Both the position numbers and the translations under genes were made by a program. A stretch of 15,015 nucleotides of DNA, taken from Reyranella sp. GTDB taxonomy: Bacteria > Pseudomonadota > Alphaproteobacteria > Reyranellales > Reyranellaceae. The stretch is from assembly GCA_004296815.1 (NCBI GenBank), contig SCVT01000086.1, forward strand, positions 1 through 15,015, read 5' to 3'. Below, one piece after another: positions 1 to 6,886 of this stretch. Under the pieces are notes generated by a model that worked only from the letters and a program-made list of their open reading frames with translations, made no database searches and had not been told where the DNA came from. Position 1 is the first letter of the stretch, and each line of letters begins with the position of its first letter.

Positions 1-869
1 CGATCTGGCAGACGCTCTACAAGAGCAACTTCTGGCTGGGCCGCATGGGCGTCACCGTGTTCGCACAGAGCGCGGTCGACATGGCGCTGTGGGACATCGT
101 GGGCAAGCGCGCCAGCCTGCCGCTGTTCCGCCTGTGGGGCGCCGCCCGTACCGAGATCCCGGCCTACGGCTCGGGCGTGTTCAGGGGCCTCGGCCGTGAC
201 GGCATGATCAAGCGTGCGAAGGAGTTCACCGCGCAGGGCCTCAAGGCGATCAAGATGCAGGTCGCGCACATCCGCCCGTGGCGCGAGGACGTCGAGAACG
301 TGAAGGCGATGCGCGAGGCGATGGGTGGCGGCGTCGAGATCATGATCGACGTCAACATGGGCTGGGACGCCGACACCGCGATCCAGGCCGGCCATCGCAT
401 CGACGAGTTCGATCCCTACTGGCTCGAGGAGCCGGTGATCGCAGAGGACTTCACGGGCTACCGCCGCATCGCGGCGGCGCTCAAGACGCGTATCGTCGGC
501 GGGGAGAGTCATTTCACGCGCAACGACCTGCGCCCGTTCTTCGAGGCGCCGCATCCGGTGCCGATACTGCAGCCCGACCCGATGCGCGGCGGCTACACCG
601 AGCTGCGCAAGATCGCGGCGGCGGCCGAGCCGTGGGGCATCCGCATCGCGCCCCATCTCTTCCACGAGACGATGGTCCATCTGCTGGCGTCGATCCCCAA
701 CGCCAGCTGGCTCGAATACATGGACTGGAACGACGATCTCTGGATCGAGCCGATCCTGCCCTCCAAGGACGGCATGATGAGCCCGCCCGAGCGTCCGGGC
801 CACGGGCTCGCCTTCCGGCCCGAGATCCTGAAGGATCACAAGGTCGGCGGTCAGCGCATCAAAGGTTGA
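1..869 (+). CDS. Mandelate racemase/muconate lactonizing enzyme family protein (5' truncated)
   Basis: This is an enolase-superfamily enzyme that abstracts the proton alpha to a carboxylate, typically an acid-sugar dehydratase, racemase or cycloisomerase. The reading frame is open from base 3, so the N-terminal capping domain is mostly lost off the left edge and 288 residues remain. The barrel metal ligands are visible: Asp at 348-350 (in IDVN), Glu at 426-428 (in LEEP) and Glu at 504-506 (in GGES). A His at 654-656 (in APHLFH) and an Asp at 576-578 (in QPDP) fit the His-Asp dyad of the mandelate racemase subgroup. The second-strand motif reads K-M-Q (252-260), so the second Lys of the usual KxK is Gln. 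Family assignment is secure. The substrate is unknown, and a dehydratase or epimerase on an acid sugar or related acid is my inference. It ends just before the convergent gene at 873. Confidence 0.9.
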   Translation, partial: IWQTLYKSNFWLGRMGVTVFAQSAVDMALWDIVGKRASLPLFRLWGAARTEIPAYGSGVFRGLGRDGMIKRAKEFTAQGLKAIKMQVAHIRPWREDVENVKAMREAMGGGVEIMIDVNMGWDADTAIQAGHRIDEFDPYWLEEPVIAEDFTGYRRIAAALKTRIVGGESHFTRNDLRPFFEAPHPVPILQPDPMRGGYTELRKIAAAAEPWGIRIAPHLFHETMVHLLASIPNASWLEYMDWNDDLWIEPILPSKDGMMSPPERPGHGLAFRPEILKDHKVGGQRIKG

Positions 870-872
870 GGG

Positions 873-1232
873 TCAGCTCCGCGGACGGCGACAGGGAAAG
901 GCTTCGGCCATCGCCTGCAGGTAGAGATCGGCGGTGCGCTCGCCGAGCTTGGCCGGATTGCGCTTCAGGTACTCGATGAAGATCGCCACCGTGTCGTGCG
1001 GCTCGCCCTCGAAGCAGATCTGCACGCGCGCCTTCTCAGCGAGAGAACGCACGGCCTCGTGCATGCCGAGCACGAAGGTCATGCAGGTGGTCATCTGGCT
1101 GGTCGCGCCACCGCGCGACACGCAACGATCGTGATAGCCCCGGCCGAGCTCGAGCGGATTCATCGTCTGGGCATACGCCGCCGGCGCCGCCAGCAAAGCA
1201 GCTGCCACGATTCCCCACGCCCATCCCCTCAT
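873..1232 (-). CDS. Small secreted Rap1a/Tai-like protein
   Basis: The product has 119 residues. Residues 1-21 form a Sec signal peptide with an AYA cleavage site before QT. The mature part has four cysteines (C37, C50, C73, C114), a central region of the type QICFEG, a helix ending IEYLKRNP and a terminal AFPC. That pattern matches the Rap1a/Tai domain, known from periplasmic immunity proteins that block type VI secretion amidase effectors but also widespread as stand-alone secreted proteins. No effector or secretion gene is nearby, so an immunity role is not supported here. It is the last gene of a minus-strand run, 15 bases after the ATP-grasp stop. A Shine-Dalgarno-like AAGG overlaps that stop region. 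The two disulfides are inferred from the cysteine count. The family call is from pattern recognition. Confidence 0.75.
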   Translation of the reverse strand: MRGWAWGIVAAALLAAPAAYAQTMNPLELGRGYHDRCVSRGGATSQMTTCMTFVLGMHEAVRSLAEKARVQICFEGEPHDTVAIFIEYLKRNPAKLGERTADLYLQAMAEAFPCRRPRS

Positions 1233-1247
1233 GTGGCCACAGTACCT

Positions 1248-2117
1248 TCAGCGTTTCGTGTCGTCGACACGCCGCAGTGTCGCCACCGCGAAGCGCTCGG
1301 CCGAGGGCGGATCGAACTCCATGAAGAGCGCGGGCTCCAGCACCTCGACCTCGATCACGATAAACACGCCGTCGCGCACGACGCCGTCGACGCGGGCGTA
1401 GAGCGGCAGCTCCGGCAGGACCGCGAGGCAGGCCGCGCCCTGGTCGGTCACCGCCGGCGGCGGCACCTCGGCGGTGCGGGTCGGCCCGTAGCGCGAGTTC
1501 GAGCGGAACTCGCCGGGCGGCGGACGCTTGCGGATGGCATGGCTGAAGACGCCGTCGAAATAGACCAGCGACAGCTCGCCTTCCGCGATCTCGGGCAGGA
1601 ACTCCTGCACGACGACGCCCGCGGTGCGGGCCTCCTCACCGAGGCCCGCGACCTGGGAGGCGAGCGTCGCGCGCTGCAGCAGCTCGACGGAATAGCCGGA
1701 GGCGCCGGTCGCCGGCTTCACGACGGCGCGGCTCCAGCCGGTCGCGTCGAAGATGCGTTCGATGGCGGACACATCGCACGGCACGACATGGCTCTGGGGA
1801 ACGCGGATGCCGGCCGCGGACAGCTTGTTCACGTAATCCTTACGCAGGTTCCAGCGAACCAGATCGATGGAATTGAAGAGCCGCGTCGCGGCGGCGATCG
1901 CTTCGGTCCAGGCGCGGAATGCCTCGGGCGTGCGGTAGTAGCCCCAGGTGGCGCGCAGCACGACGGCGTCGGCGCCCGCGAAGGCCGCCGCCGGCCCGTC
2001 CCACGGCGCGCCCGCCACGATGCAGCCGCGACGCTGCAGCGCCTCGGCGTAGAGGCGATCGGAGACGGTGAGATCGGGGTCGCTCAGCGACGTTGCCAGT
2101 ACGATGCGATGGCTCAT
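1248..2117 (-). CDS. ATP-grasp domain protein, DcsG-like
   Basis: This is a 289-residue ATP-grasp enzyme, a class that couples a carboxylate to an amine or other nucleophile through an acyl-phosphate. The ATG at 2115-2117 is chosen because it lies 4 bases after the protease stop and gives the family's usual N-terminus. The open frame extends 78 codons further upstream, but only as low-complexity antisense of the protease gene. Visible elements are an N-terminal Rossmann-like region with LRATWGYY (54-61), the ATP-binding Lys K134 in VVKPATGASG, a hinge-like QEFLPEI (171-177), GELSLVYF (180-187), SHAIRKRP (192-199), and the metal-binding YARVD (240-244) and EVEVLEP (256-262). The family contains DcsG, the cyclo-ligase that closes D-cycloserine, and many uncharacterised relatives. 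No other cycloserine genes are present, so the substrate is unknown. Co-transcription with the M48 protease is likely. Confidence 0.82.
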   Translation of the reverse strand: MSHRIVLATSLSDPDLTVSDRLYAEALQRRGCIVAGAPWDGPAAAFAGADAVVLRATWGYYRTPEAFRAWTEAIAAATRLFNSIDLVRWNLRKDYVNKLSAAGIRVPQSHVVPCDVSAIERIFDATGWSRAVVKPATGASGYSVELLQRATLASQVAGLGEEARTAGVVVQEFLPEIAEGELSLVYFDGVFSHAIRKRPPPGEFRSNSRYGPTRTAEVPPPAVTDQGAACLAVLPELPLYARVDGVVRDGVFIVIEVEVLEPALFMEFDPPSAERFAVATLRRVDDTKR

Positions 2118-2121
2118 CGAC

Positions 2122-3183
2122 TCACTTGCAGACTGTCCTGAGCGCTTGCCACTCGGCGGCGGAGAATGCCGGCCGACCGGCGGTCGATCGCTTGGTGGCG
2201 GCGATGCGCTCGGCCGTCGGCGGGTGGCTCGACCAGATGCCGGCAGCGGCGGCGGCATCCTTCGGTTCCTTCGCGAGCATCTGCTCGAAGAAGCTCGACA
2301 CGCCGTCGGCGCGCAGCCCGCGCTGCTCGAGCAGGCGCACGCCGGTCTCATCGGCCTCGCGCTCGAAGGCGCGGCCGTTGCGCAGGGCCAGCAGGACGCC
2401 GCCGCCGGACCCCAGCGTGTTGAGGATATCGGAGTAGCCGCCGCTCAGGATCTTCAGCAGCAGATCCATGCCGTAGGCCTTCACGAGACCCTTGGTCGGA
2501 TGCTGGTGGACGACGTGACCGATCTCGTGCGCCAGCACACCCGCCACCTGCGAGCTGTCCTTCGCCTGGTCGATCAGGTCGGAATAGAAGACCAGGATGG
2601 AGCCCGGCAGGGTGAAGGCGTTGACCGGCCCACCCTCGACGATGTGCACCGTGATCTCGTGCTTGTAGCCCGCCTCCTTCGCGAGATCGTTGGCGAGGCG
2701 GTTGATCGCGGCGAGGCCCGCCTTGCCCTCGCACATTTCCTTGTCGGCCAGCAGCTCGTCGAGCACCGATTCGCCCAGCTTCGCCTGCAGGCTGTAGGGG
2801 ATCAGCGGCGCAGCGTGCTCCGTGCCGTACTCGACCGCGCCCCAGAACATGCCGACCAGTGCGACCAGTGCCACCGAGAAGCCCGCGAGGCGCGGAGCGA
2901 CCGGCTCTGGCGGCAGCGACAGGGGCGCCAATGCCGGCACCAGCGAGGCGAGCTGCGCACGCGCGGCCGGATCCTCGATGACGAGCCGGGCCTCGCCGCC
3001 GCGCAGCACCACCGGCGGCGCGGCCTCGTGGCGCGAATCGCCCAGGACCGTGATGTCGGCCACCGGCCAGCGCGCCACGATGGCGGAGTCGGCGGGCCGG
3101 TAGATCACCAGCTCGTGGGTGGTGACGCGCAGCGCCACCTCTTCGACGGCGGCGCTCTCGCCGTTGTAGTAGCGGGCGACCAT
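2122..3183 (-). CDS. M48 family membrane-anchored zinc metallopeptidase
   Basis: The product has 353 residues. An N-terminal beta-rich region (about 1-90, resembling the small domain often fused to these proteases) precedes one membrane segment at about 98-118. The M48 peptidase domain covers about 150-335. The zinc site is HEIGH (219-223), with the third ligand probably E276 in EREAD. A downstream SSHPP (318-322) is typical of the family. Related proteins include the Oma1/BepA/LoiP group, which degrades damaged envelope or membrane proteins. The active site is expected on the periplasmic face, although topology is inferred. The start is ATG, one base after the stop of the DUF898 gene, so translation is probably coupled. 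DUF898 followed by M48 is a recurring arrangement in proteobacteria. All catalytic residues are present and there is no sign of decay. Confidence 0.93.
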   Translation of the reverse strand: MVARYYNGESAAVEEVALRVTTHELVIYRPADSAIVARWPVADITVLGDSRHEAAPPVVLRGGEARLVIEDPAARAQLASLVPALAPLSLPPEPVAPRLAGFSVALVALVGMFWGAVEYGTEHAAPLIPYSLQAKLGESVLDELLADKEMCEGKAGLAAINRLANDLAKEAGYKHEITVHIVEGGPVNAFTLPGSILVFYSDLIDQAKDSSQVAGVLAHEIGHVVHQHPTKGLVKAYGMDLLLKILSGGYSDILNTLGSGGGVLLALRNGRAFEREADETGVRLLEQRGLRADGVSSFFEQMLAKEPKDAAAAAGIWSSHPPTAERIAATKRSTAGRPAFSAAEWQALRTVCK

Positions 3184-3184
3184 C

Positions 3185-4396
3185 CTAGACCCCGCTCACG
3201 TCGAACATGTCGAGCAGGCCCTCGCCGTAGCCCGGCCCGCGATCGGCGGGCTGGCGCACCGCCGCGCCGTCGGGCGCCCCGTAGATCCAGAGCTGGCCGG
3301 CGATCAGCTTCATCGTGCGGTGCATGACCCACGGCCAGCCGATGCCCAGCGTCATGAGCACGATCAGGTAGTTCAGCACCAGGAAGCCCCACATCTGGCG
3401 CGTCGTGATGGCGGTGGCGAACAGCACGTTGCCGGCGCGGCTGCGGCTCACGAGGTATCGGACCAGGTAGGCCTGCCACCAGCAGCGCAGCGGCAGGATC
3501 AGGAGGCCGAACAGGATGTAGGCAGCGAAGGCGACGATGAGGATCAGCAGGATCGTCCGCGCGGTGGGCTTGGCGAGGTTCTCGAGGACCTCGCTGAAGG
3601 AAACGCCCATGCCTTCGAGCGTGCCGCCCACCGCCATGGCGACGGCCACAGCCGCGGCCACCCAGGCGATGATGTTCAGGAAGTAGTAGCCGAGGAAGCG
3701 GCCGTAGATGTCGCTGGCACTGCCGGCGAAGGCGAACGGCAGGGTACCGACCCGCGCGTTGCCGATGCGCGGACGTGCGAGATTCACCGAGACGACCGGC
3801 GTCAGCAGGTAGCCGGTGACCGCGTTGGCGAAGCCCAGAAAGGTGGCGATCACACCGTAGTGCCAAGCCGATCCCGCCATGCCGCAGCGAATGCCGCGCC
3901 AGCGCGTGCGCGAGAGCTTGTAGCGCAGGCCGGCATAGTGGCCGACATAGGCGAGCGGGAAGCCGATCAGCGCCACCGACAGCGAGAAGATGTCGAACAG
4001 GCCGAAGGTCGCGAACGGCTTCTCGTGGAAGACGTAGAGCCATACCAGGTACATCAGGCCGGCCCAGGCGGCGATCAGCAGCAGCGCGAACAGGAAGCCG
4101 ATCAGCAGCTCGCGGCCCCGGCCGCGATACTCGAAGCGGTCGCCGAGGACGGAGACGTGGTTCCAGACGTAGCGGCGGATGCGCGTGCGCCCCCAGAAGC
4201 GCGACCAGCCGAGCGTCAGCAGCATCAGGACGAGGTGACGCAGATAGATCGCGTAGAGCTCGCCGAGCTTGCCATCGTAAATCGGCCGGCTGGGCGTCAG
4301 GGCCGGCGCCGACCACGGCCCACCGGGCGCCACCGACTGGGGCGACGCCGGCTCGGCCCGCGCCGCCTGGGTCCAGGGAGAAGAAGGGTCGCTCAA
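3185..4396 (-). CDS. DUF898 (YjgN-like) polytopic inner-membrane protein
   Basis: The product has 403 residues: a Pro/Ala-rich cytoplasmic N-terminus (1-38), then about seven hydrophobic segments (near 48-63, 96-122, 133-152, 180-200, 236-258, 282-303, 337-356). DUF898 hallmarks are TLGWSRFWGRTRIRRYVW (61-78), a second Arg-rich TRWRGIR (164-170) and a final TLGIGWPWVMHRT (349-361). The biochemical function of the family is unknown. The start is the TTG at 4394-4396, preceded on the minus strand by a GGGGG tract 5 bases away. No in-frame ATG exists before residue 58, which is already inside the conserved domain, so a non-ATG start is needed. It is the first gene of the four-gene run and sits one base from the M48 protease gene. 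An accessory or substrate-presenting role for the protease is inference. Confidence 0.88.
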   Translation of the reverse strand: MSDPSSPWTQAARAEPASPQSVAPGGPWSAPALTPSRPIYDGKLGELYAIYLRHLVLMLLTLGWSRFWGRTRIRRYVWNHVSVLGDRFEYRGRGRELLIGFLFALLLIAAWAGLMYLVWLYVFHEKPFATFGLFDIFSLSVALIGFPLAYVGHYAGLRYKLSRTRWRGIRCGMAGSAWHYGVIATFLGFANAVTGYLLTPVVSVNLARPRIGNARVGTLPFAFAGSASDIYGRFLGYYFLNIIAWVAAAVAVAMAVGGTLEGMGVSFSEVLENLAKPTARTILLILIVAFAAYILFGLLILPLRCWWQAYLVRYLVSRSRAGNVLFATAITTRQMWGFLVLNYLIVLMTLGIGWPWVMHRTMKLIAGQLWIYGAPDGAAVRQPADRGPGYGEGLLDMFDVSGV

Positions 4397-4412
4397 CAGG
4401 CCCCCAATGCCT

Positions 4413-4440
4413 TTGGCCGCACTGCGGAAATTTCTATGCT
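4413..4440 (+). promoter_or_regulatory. Candidate promoter of ecm
   Basis: A TTGGCC (4413-4418) and a TATGCT (4435-4440), spaced by 16 bases, each match 4 of 6 bases of the sigma-70 type -35 and -10 boxes. Transcription would start near 4447, giving a leader of about 53 bases before the ATG at 4500. It lies in the only non-coding space between the divergent DUF898 gene and ecm. The evidence is a motif match only. Confidence 0.4.
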
Positions 4441-4452
4441 GCGACGCAACAT
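4436..4452. promoter_or_regulatory. 17-base near-palindrome, candidate operator of ecm
   Basis: The sequence ATGCTGCGACGCAACAT is an inverted repeat around the A at 4444, with 7 of 8 base pairs symmetrical; only 4439/4449 mismatch. It overlaps the proposed -10 box and transcription start, which is where a repressor would bind. The core CTGC-N3-GCA resembles the CTGC-N3-GCAG sites described for PhaR of Rhodobacter, a regulator of polyhydroxybutyrate genes. That link is suggestive only. Confidence 0.4.
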
Positions 4453-4499
4453 GGATTGGTGTACGCAGTTTACGTCAACGGAGCCGCGAACCGCCACCC

Positions 4500-6494
4500 A
4501 TGACCGCACCGAACGGCAAAGACCCCAAAAAGGATCGGCCCTGGCTGATCCGCACCTACGCCGGCCACTCGACGGCGGAGAAATCCAACGAGCTTTACCG
4601 CACCAACCTGGCGCGCGGGCAAACGGGCCTGAGCGTCGCCTTCGATCTGCCGACCCAGACCGGCTACGACAGCGACCATCCGCTGGCCAAGGGCGAGGTC
4701 GGCAAGGTCGGCGTGCCGATCTCCCATCTCGGCGACATGCGCACCCTGTTCGACGGCATTCCGCTCGACCGCATGAACACGTCGATGACGATCAACGCGC
4801 CGGCGGCGTGGCTGCTCTCTCTTTATATCGCGACCGCGGAGGCCCAGGGCGTCGAGCGCGCCAAGCTGCAGGGCACGACGCAGAACGACATCATCAAGGA
4901 ATATCTCAGCCGCGGGACCTATATCTTCCCACCCGAGCCGTCGCTCCGACTGACGGCCGACACGATCGGCTTCACCTATCGCGAGGTTCCCAAGTGGAAC
5001 CCGATGAACGTCTGCAGCTATCACCTGCAGGAAGCGGGTGCCACGCCGGTGCAGGAGCTGGCGTTCGCGCTCGCCAACGCCATCGCCGTGCTCGACGCCG
5101 TGAAGGCGCGCGGCCAGGTGCCCGAGCCCGACTTCCCGCAGGTCGTGGGCCGCATCTCCTTCTTCGTGAATGCCGGCATCCGCTTCATCACCGAGATGTG
5201 CAAGATGCGGGCCTTCGCCGAGCTGTGGGAAGACATCACCCTCAACCGCTACGGCGTGCAGGATCCCAAGCAGCGCCTGTTCCGCTACGGCGTTCAGGTG
5301 AACTCTCTCGGCCTCACCGAGCAGCAGCCCGAGAACAACGTCTATCGCATCCTGCTCGAGATGCTGGCCGTGGTGATGAGCAAGAACGCGCGCGCGCGTT
5401 CGGTGCAACTCCCGGCCTGGAACGAGGCCTTGGGCCTGCCGCGCCCGTGGGACCAGCAATGGTCGCTGCGGCTGCAGCAGATCGTGGCCTTCGAGACCGA
5501 CCTGCTTGAATACGCCGACATCTTCGACGGCAGCACCGAGATCGCGGCCAAGGTGGCGGCGCTCAAGGAAGAGGCGCTGGCCGAGATGGGCCGCATCGCC
5601 GACATGGGCGGCGCGGTGGCGGCGATCGACGCAGCCTACATGAAGCAGCGCCTGGTCGAATCCAATCTCAAGCGGCTCGCCGCCATCGAGGCGGGCGAGC
5701 AGACCGTGGTCGGCGTCAACGCCTACACCGAAGGCGCGCCCTCGCCGCTCTCCGCCGGCGACGGCGCCATCATGACGGTCGAGGATTCGGTGGAGCGCGA
5801 GCAGGTCGAGCGGTTGAACGCCTGGCGCGCCGAGCGCGACGGTGCGGCCGTGAAGAAGGCGCTGGCCGAGCTGACGGCTGCGGCCAAGGAAGACCGCAAC
5901 ATCATGCCGTCCTCGATCGCCTGCGCGCAGGCCGGCATCACGACCGGCGAGTGGACGGAGACGCTGCGCTCGGTGTTCGGCGAGTACCGCGCGCCGACCG
6001 GTGTCGCCCGCGCCGCGGGCGTGACCGACGGCCGGCTGGAAGCGGCGCGCCGCGAGGTCGACACGGTGTCTCGCCGCCTCGGCCGGCGCATCAAGATCCT
6101 GGTCGGCAAGCCCGGCCTCGACGGACATTCCAACGGCGCCGAGCAGATCGCCGTGCGCGCCCGCGATTGCGGCATGGAAGTCGTCTACGAGGGCATCCGG
6201 CTCACGCCCGAGCGCATCGTCAATGCCGCCCTCGAGGAGAGCGTGCATGTCGTGGGCCTCTCGATCCTGTCCGGCGGCCACGTCTCTCTGGTCGCCGACG
6301 TCATGAAGGGCATGCGTGCGGCCGGCATCGGCGACGTGCCGGTCGTGGTGGGCGGCATCATCCCGCCGGCCGACGCCGAAACGCTGGTCGCCGCGGGCGT
6401 GGCGCGCGTCTATACGCCCAAGGACTTCGACCTCACCCAGATCATGCGCGACGTCGTGACCGTCGTGGATGGTGCCTGGAAGGAAGCGGCCTAA
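4500..6494 (+). CDS. ecm: Ethylmalonyl-CoA mutase (B12-dependent)
   Basis: The enzyme converts (2R)-ethylmalonyl-CoA to (2S)-methylsuccinyl-CoA with adenosylcobalamin, the characteristic mutase step of the ethylmalonyl-CoA pathway for acetyl-CoA assimilation. The product has 664 residues, the usual length. The N-terminal substrate-binding barrel carries RTYAGHST (18-25), AFDLPTQTGYDSDH (47-60), GVPISHLGDM (71-80), NTSMTINA (93-100) and YGVQVNSLGLTEQQ further on, all as in the Rhodobacter/Methylobacterium enzyme (also called MeaA). The C-terminal B12 domain has DGHSNG (541-546) with the axial His H543, followed by an LSILSGGH segment. The ATG at 4500 is preferred over the in-frame ATG at 4407 because homologs begin close to the KDRPWLIRTYAGHS segment and the upstream 31 codons overlap the proposed promoter. 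The ribosome site is weak (GGAG at 4480-4483, 16 bases away). No other pathway gene (ccr, mcd, mch, mcl) is in view. Confidence 0.96.
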   Translation: MTAPNGKDPKKDRPWLIRTYAGHSTAEKSNELYRTNLARGQTGLSVAFDLPTQTGYDSDHPLAKGEVGKVGVPISHLGDMRTLFDGIPLDRMNTSMTINAPAAWLLSLYIATAEAQGVERAKLQGTTQNDIIKEYLSRGTYIFPPEPSLRLTADTIGFTYREVPKWNPMNVCSYHLQEAGATPVQELAFALANAIAVLDAVKARGQVPEPDFPQVVGRISFFVNAGIRFITEMCKMRAFAELWEDITLNRYGVQDPKQRLFRYGVQVNSLGLTEQQPENNVYRILLEMLAVVMSKNARARSVQLPAWNEALGLPRPWDQQWSLRLQQIVAFETDLLEYADIFDGSTEIAAKVAALKEEALAEMGRIADMGGAVAAIDAAYMKQRLVESNLKRLAAIEAGEQTVVGVNAYTEGAPSPLSAGDGAIMTVEDSVEREQVERLNAWRAERDGAAVKKALAELTAAAKEDRNIMPSSIACAQAGITTGEWTETLRSVFGEYRAPTGVARAAGVTDGRLEAARREVDTVSRRLGRRIKILVGKPGLDGHSNGAEQIAVRARDCGMEVVYEGIRLTPERIVNAALEESVHVVGLSILSGGHVSLVADVMKGMRAAGIGDVPVVVGGIIPPADAETLVAAGVARVYTPKDFDLTQIMRDVVTVVDGAWKEAA

Positions 6495-6856
6495 GGGCGT
6501 CTCAGCGTCGCCGTCGCGTGCAGCATCGGATCGACGACGGCGTGGCTGAACAGCCAGGCCTCGGCATGCAGCGACTGGCCGTCGCGGCGAATCACGCGAG
6601 CGAGCGCGATCACGTCGGCCGCCTGAGCGGGCTTCAGCACCGTGACGTTGAGATGCGTGAGCACGGCCTCGAGGCCTGACGCGGCGCGCAGCGACGTATC
6701 GACGATCGACAGAAGCGCCGCGGTCGACCACCGCCCGTCGGGGCCGGGCGAGAAGCGCAGCCGCACGTCGTCCTGGCACTCCTCGACGAACAGTCCGTGC
6801 AGATCGGCGGGCGGCAACGTCTTCTCGAGAAGCTTCTGAAGTTCGTCTTCGGTCAT
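6491..6856 (-). CDS. Hotdog-fold thioesterase-like protein (PaaI/4HBT type)
   Basis: The product has 121 residues from the ATG at 6854-6856; a GTG at 6863-6865 would add three. AGAG lies 8 bases before the ATG. The pattern is that of a PaaI-type hotdog domain: GRWSTAALLSIVDTSLRAAS (41-60) for the helix and its acidic residue D53, then a strand THLNVTVLKP (67-76), VIRRDGQSLHAEAWLF (88-103) and HATATL near the end. Such proteins hydrolyse acyl-CoA or aryl-CoA thioesters. The usual HGG before the helix is absent here, so activity is uncertain. It is convergent with ecm and overlaps it by 4 bases at the stop codons. Its neighbour suggests a role in acyl-CoA turnover, but the two genes are on opposite strands and not co-transcribed. 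Confidence 0.7.
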   Translation of the reverse strand: MTEDELQKLLEKTLPPADLHGLFVEECQDDVRLRFSPGPDGRWSTAALLSIVDTSLRAASGLEAVLTHLNVTVLKPAQAADVIALARVIRRDGQSLHAEAWLFSHAVVDPMLHATATLRRP

Positions 6857-6867
6857 CGGCGGCACTC

Positions 6868-6873
6868 TATGCT
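6868..6873 (+). promoter_or_regulatory. Candidate -10 box in the hotdog/Nudix divergent gap
   Basis: TATGCT, the same hexamer as the proposed ecm -10, lies 13 bases before the Nudix ATG. No convincing -35 was found; that position falls inside the hotdog coding sequence. The opposite strand reads TAGCAT and could serve the hotdog gene. The support is weak. Confidence 0.22.
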
Positions 6874-6886
6874 ATCTCCCGGACCT

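Noticed and set aside
873..1232. T6SS effector-immunity pair
   Set aside because: No amidase effector of Tae type, VgrG, Hcp or other secretion gene occurs in the window; the amidases at 9677-12508 are small-molecule amidase-signature enzymes.
1248..2117. D-cycloserine biosynthesis locus
   Set aside because: Only the ATP-grasp gene resembles DcsG; none of the other cycloserine genes is present.
2118..2351. Longer N-terminus for the ATP-grasp protein
   Set aside because: The additional 78 codons are antisense-like Ser/Pro/Arg sequence inside the protease gene, and the ATG at 2115-2117 gives the family N-terminus.
3320..5509. 729-codon plus-strand frame spanning the DUF898 gene and the start of ecm
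   Set aside because: It is low-complexity, antisense to DUF898 and out of frame with ecm; both overlapped genes have clear domain support.
4470..6779. Long minus-strand open frame (769 codons) across ecm
   Set aside because: Antisense to a full-length, highly conserved mutase; composition is that of a frame shadow with no recognisable domain.
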